From positions 868,001 to 932,000 of the forward strand of contig NC_010168.1 of the NCBI RefSeq assembly GCF_000018885.1: 64,000 bases of DNA, given 5' to 3'. Origin of the DNA: Renibacterium salmoninarum ATCC 33209. GTDB taxonomy: Bacteria; Actinomycetota; Actinomycetes; Actinomycetales; Micrococcaceae. The notes below the pieces were generated by a model. The model saw only the letters and a program-made list of their open reading frames with translations. It was not told the origin of the DNA and ran no database searches. Of this stretch, positions 60,946 to 64,000 are shown one piece after another (the stretch's first letter is position 1; every line of letters begins with the position of its first letter). Made by a program: the position numbers and the translations under genes.

Positions 60946-62007
60946 TTACGGCAAAACCACTACTTGAGCACCGAAAACTAGGCCAGCGCCAAAGCCAATC
61001 TGCAGCGATAGTCCACCGCTCAGTTCCGGGTTCTCTTTCAAAAGTCGGCAGGAAGCCAGCGGGATTGACGCGGCCGAAGTGTTTCCAGTGTCTTCAATGT
61101 CACGCGCAACCACAACGTGCTCTGGCAGCGCCAATTCCTTGACCAAGGAGTCGATGATCCGCATATTGGCCTGGTGCGGGACGAACGCGGCCAAATCGGC
61201 TGCAGTAACCCCGGCGGCTTCTAGGGCCTGTTTGGCAACCTTGGCCATTTCCCAAACGGCCCAACGGAAAACGGTCTGACCGTCTTGACGCAAGGTCGGC
61301 CAAAGGCTGATTTCTGTTTCAGCAATTGCCGCTGCAGCTAATTTACCGTCGTTCTTCGCCGCGAGTGTTGCGTCTCTGACTTCGAGTAATGAGTGCGTCA
61401 TGCCAATGGCATCCCATTTACTTCCGTCTGAACCCCAAATGGTCGGTCCGATTCCTGCCTGATCCGAGGGCCCAATGATTGCCGCACCGGCGCCGTCGCC
61501 AAGGAGGAACGAGATGGTGCGTTCGTGGTTTTCGATCACATCGGAGAGCTTTTCGACGCCGACGACCAAAACATAATCGGCTGCGCCAGAACGAACTAAT
61601 GCGTCGGCTTGGCCGATTCCGTAGCAATACCCAGCGCAGGCCGCCGAGATATCGAAAGCTGGTGCAGGAGTTGCGCCAAGCCGCTCAGCAAGCAGCGATG
61701 CTGCAGAGGGGGTGGCGTACTGATGAGTCACGGTAGATACGATGACGGCGCCAAGCTGCGATGCCTCGATCCCTGCATTACTCAGGGCTTCGCGAGCGGC
61801 CGACTCTGCCATTTCCACCACGCCAATTTCGCGCGGTGCACGGAGCCTAGTCACAATGCCCGTACGTTGCCTGATCCACTCGTCAGAAGAATCGATCCAT
61901 TGGCAGACGTCGTCGTTGGTCACGACGATCTCAGACCGGTATGAGCCCAGTCCCAGAATACGAGTATGTGCGCGCAGTGCTGATTGTTTCAGCGCAGGAG
62001 TTGCCAC
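60946..62007 (-). CDS. fabH: 3-oxoacyl-ACP synthase III
   Basis: 353 aa, GTG start sharing its G with the fabD stop. Cys in DISAACAGYCYGIG, His in FVPHQANMRIID, Asn in DTGNTSAASIPLA. Starts fatty acid chains from acyl-CoA; branched primers from the Ile/Leu/Val pathway are likely in this group, which is inference. Confidence 0.97.
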   Translation of the reverse strand: MATPALKQSALRAHTRILGLGSYRSEIVVTNDDVCQWIDSSDEWIRQRTGIVTRLRAPREIGVVEMAESAAREALSNAGIEASQLGAVIVSTVTHQYATPSAASLLAERLGATPAPAFDISAACAGYCYGIGQADALVRSGAADYVLVVGVEKLSDVIENHERTISFLLGDGAGAAIIGPSDQAGIGPTIWGSDGSKWDAIGMTHSLLEVRDATLAAKNDGKLAAAAIAETEISLWPTLRQDGQTVFRWAVWEMAKVAKQALEAAGVTAADLAAFVPHQANMRIIDSLVKELALPEHVVVARDIEDTGNTSAASIPLASCRLLKENPELSGGLSLQIGFGAGLVFGAQVVVLP

Positions 62008-62957
62008 TACGATCCTTTGTTCGTTTCGGATGACGATTTCTCGGAAATTGCGATCAACTCGCGAGCAGCGTCTAGGTCCGCCGGTGTCTTTACTGCAACG
62101 GTAGCAATACCTGGCATTGCCCGCTTGGCTAATCCAGTGAGCGTGCCAGCGGGGGTTAGCTCAATCAGTGTATCGACGCCGAGCTCGAGCATGGTCTGCA
62201 TGCACAGATCCCAGCGGACCGGACGAGACACTTGATCAATTAAACTTTGCACGGCTTGCTTACCAGAGGTGAGCGCGGCGCCGTCGTGGTTAGATAGCAG
62301 CGTTACCAGTGGATCTTGCGGATGCAGACGAGGCTGGAGCTCCTCTAAAACGCCAACGGCGGATTGCATATGAATCGTGTGGAAAGCGCCGGCAACCTTC
62401 AGGGCAATGACCCGTGCCTTAGCTGGTGGAGTGGCAGCCAAGGCTGCAAGCTGCTCAAGAGTGCCGGCCGCAACTGTTTGACCGGTGCTATTCATATTGG
62501 CGGGTGTGAGGCCAGCAGCCGCAATTGCTTCAAGGACTTCGGCAGGATCCCCGCCGACGACGGCGCTCATCCCGGTTGGCGTGGCGGCAGCAGCTATGGC
62601 CATGTTGTTGGCGCGTTCGCGAACAAAAGTCATCGCCTCGCCTTGGCTAAGCACACCGGCTAGCGCAGCGGCAGTAATTTCACCAACGGAGTGTCCAGCC
62701 AAAACTGCAGGCGCGGTGGCTTGGTCGCTGCCAAGAAGTGCTCGAGCCGCGATCAGTCCGGCCGCTACGATGAGTGGCTGAGCTACTGCGGTGTCCTTGA
62801 TAGTTTCGGCGTCGGAGGTGGTGCCGTGGGCGATTAAATCGATGCCGACGGCGTCGCTCAAGTTGGCCAGTTGCTCCTGAACTCCGGGTAATTCAAGCCA
62901 AGGGCTGAGGAAGCCGGGGGACTGGGCGCCCTGTCCAGGGTAGACTATTGCAAGCAC
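62007..62957 (-). CDS. fabD: Malonyl-CoA:ACP transacylase
   Basis: 316 aa. YPGQGAQSPGFL at the start, nucleophile Ser in LAGHSVGEITAAALAG, Arg in FVRERANNMA and the late VAGAFHTIHM His. Loads malonate on ACP. First gene of the operon; the 113 bp upstream contain an inverted repeat. Confidence 0.97.
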   Translation of the reverse strand: MLAIVYPGQGAQSPGFLSPWLELPGVQEQLANLSDAVGIDLIAHGTTSDAETIKDTAVAQPLIVAAGLIAARALLGSDQATAPAVLAGHSVGEITAAALAGVLSQGEAMTFVRERANNMAIAAAATPTGMSAVVGGDPAEVLEAIAAAGLTPANMNSTGQTVAAGTLEQLAALAATPPAKARVIALKVAGAFHTIHMQSAVGVLEELQPRLHPQDPLVTLLSNHDGAALTSGKQAVQSLIDQVSRPVRWDLCMQTMLELGVDTLIELTPAGTLTGLAKRAMPGIATVAVKTPADLDAARELIAISEKSSSETNKGS

Positions 62958-63024
62958 GTTATCTAGCTTTCCAAACTCTGGTCGATTTATCGGTGTCTTG
63001 GAACACCAAGCTCACGATGCCATA

Positions 63025-63041
63025 TTGTAGAAAATCTACAA
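63025..63041 (-). promoter_or_regulatory. Inverted repeat upstream of fabD, possible operator
   Basis: TTGTAGA and TCTACAA separated by AAA, 68 bp before the fabD start in an AT-rich stretch. A dyad at this spot fits a site for the neighbouring PucR-type regulator, which in Streptomyces (FasR) acts on the fabD promoter. Confidence 0.55.
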
Positions 63042-63070
63042 AACTAGCGCGGTTACAGCAATAAATGAGC

Positions 63071-64000
63071 TTAGCTTTTAGTGGAGTTCCGATCATTCGC
63101 GGTCTTTAGCGGAGTTGCGAGTCGCCCAACGGCGAGTGCTGTCTGCAAAACGAAGGCTTCTCTTGGCAACAGCGGGTCCCATCCAGTGACATCAATGACC
63201 TTTCGAAGTCGGTACCGAACGGTATTGGCATGGATAAACAACTCACGGGCGGTAGCTTCGAGTGAATGTCCCAAGGAGAGATACGCGCTGAGGGTCTCTA
63301 CTAGCCCGTTAGAGGCAGAAAGAAGTGGGCGATATACATTGCGGACTAGCGCGCGCTTTGCGTCGTCGTCGCCATTCATAACTCGCTCCGGCCAAAGATC
63401 GTTTGCGGCAACAGGACGTGGCGCCTGGGGCCAGGACCGGACAGCAGCGAGCCCAGCGAAAGCCGCGCGCGCCGAATTGCTTGCCTCGACTAGCGATGAT
63501 GCTTCGGGGCCATAAACCACAGGACCAGTGCCAAAGAGTTCGCTGATTTTTGTGTAGGCGGATTCCTGGTCAGTCACGCCACCCAACACGACAATGAGGC
63601 GATCACCTTGAATGCCTACCAGGGCGTCTTCTGCGTGCCGACTTGCCATCCGGCGCAGCTCGTTGACGAATCCTTGGCCGGCGCCAGCTGGTGAGGCGCC
63701 AACCATTACGGTGAATCGGTCGTTTGATTTCCAGCCCAGTGCAGCAATTCGGGAGCGGAGCGCATCGGTGTTCTCACCGCGTAAGATTGCGTCCACAATG
63801 AGCGACTCCAATCGGGTATCCCAGGCCCCACGAGATTCCGCTGCCCGCGCATAAACATCCGCTGCCGCGAAAGCGACCTCGCGGGCGTACCGAAGAACAG
63901 CTTCCCGCAACGGTGCTTCATCGCCAGGTGCGGCAAGCTCGGGTACTTGATCTTCCACGACTTGGACCACTATCCGGATCAGTTGAAGCGCCTTTTGCAA
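63071..64000 (-). CDS. fasR: PucR/CdaR-family regulator of fatty acid synthesis (FasR-like), 5' end outside window
   Basis: 309 residues to the window edge; the N-terminus is beyond 64000. GGDEF-like middle region (RFTVMVGASPAGAGQGFV) and a C-terminal PucR HTH: SLEATARELFIHANTVRYRL, RKVIDVTGWDPLL. Directly upstream of fabD in the same direction, as is FasR in Streptomyces, where it activates the fab operon. Confidence 0.85.
   Translation of the reverse strand: MQKALQLIRIVVQVVEDQVPELAAPGDEAPLREAVLRYAREVAFAAADVYARAAESRGAWDTRLESLIVDAILRGENTDALRSRIAALGWKSNDRFTVMVGASPAGAGQGFVNELRRMASRHAEDALVGIQGDRLIVVLGGVTDQESAYTKISELFGTGPVVYGPEASSLVEASNSARAAFAGLAAVRSWPQAPRPVAANDLWPERVMNGDDDAKRALVRNVYRPLLSASNGLVETLSAYLSLGHSLEATARELFIHANTVRYRLRKVIDVTGWDPLLPREAFVLQTALAVGRLATPLKTANDRNSTKS

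Overview
The window looks like chromosomal DNA from an actinobacterium of the Micrococcaceae (Arthrobacter relatives), most probably Renibacterium salmoninarum. The gene order is Arthrobacter-like (ilvD-ilvBNC-serA; rpsP-khpA-rimM-trmD-rplS-lepB-rnhB-DUF2469-yraN-comM-dprA-xerC; fasR-fabD-fabH-acpP-fabF). G+C is lower than in most Arthrobacter. There are three nearly identical copies of an IS3-family element that I read as IS994, and an unusually dense set of point-mutated or frameshifted genes. The species name is an inference from family knowledge; no search was run.

Layout. 1-9.4 kb: a partial P-loop kinase, a low-molecular-weight tyrosine phosphatase, IS copy 1 fused to a dipZ remnant, a broken SGNH lipoprotein, a broken metallophosphatase, tRNA-Leu, bcp, a broken marR, an oxidoreductase, two tandem secreted trypsin-like proteases (one broken), a stand-alone PNK-type 3'-phosphatase and tRNA-Lys. 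9.5-30 kb: branched-chain amino acid and serine synthesis (ilvD, attenuator-controlled ilvBNC, serA, leuB, ilvE), interrupted by a ruined MFS exporter with its ArsR-type regulator, metG, an FtsX-type ABC exporter and a dead two-component system. 30-46 kb: gltX, a broken HAD gene, a small secreted peptide, a tandem-repeat membrane protein cut by IS copy 2, ftsY, amtB (nonsense) with glnK, zwf, ffh, an alpha/beta hydrolase, a broken DUF559-like gene, and thiC (frameshift) behind a TPP riboswitch. 46-59 kb: the ribosomal/secretion cluster, then yraN, comM (frameshift), dprA (split by IS copy 3) and xerC. 59-64 kb: the type II fatty acid synthase operon below its PucR-type regulator.

About seventeen loci carry a visible lesion, while core metabolism, translation and secretion genes are intact. 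The losses fall on sensing, transport, DNA uptake and processing, thiamine synthesis and secreted enzymes, as expected for a host-restricted lineage under genome decay.

The most unusual non-coding feature is a set of seven long, almost perfect palindromes (19-37 bp arms) that sit just after gene 3' ends and never between divergent genes. Three share one arm sequence in which most differences are matched on the opposite arm. They look like a dispersed structured element used as a bidirectional terminator or 3'-end stabiliser, possibly mobile.
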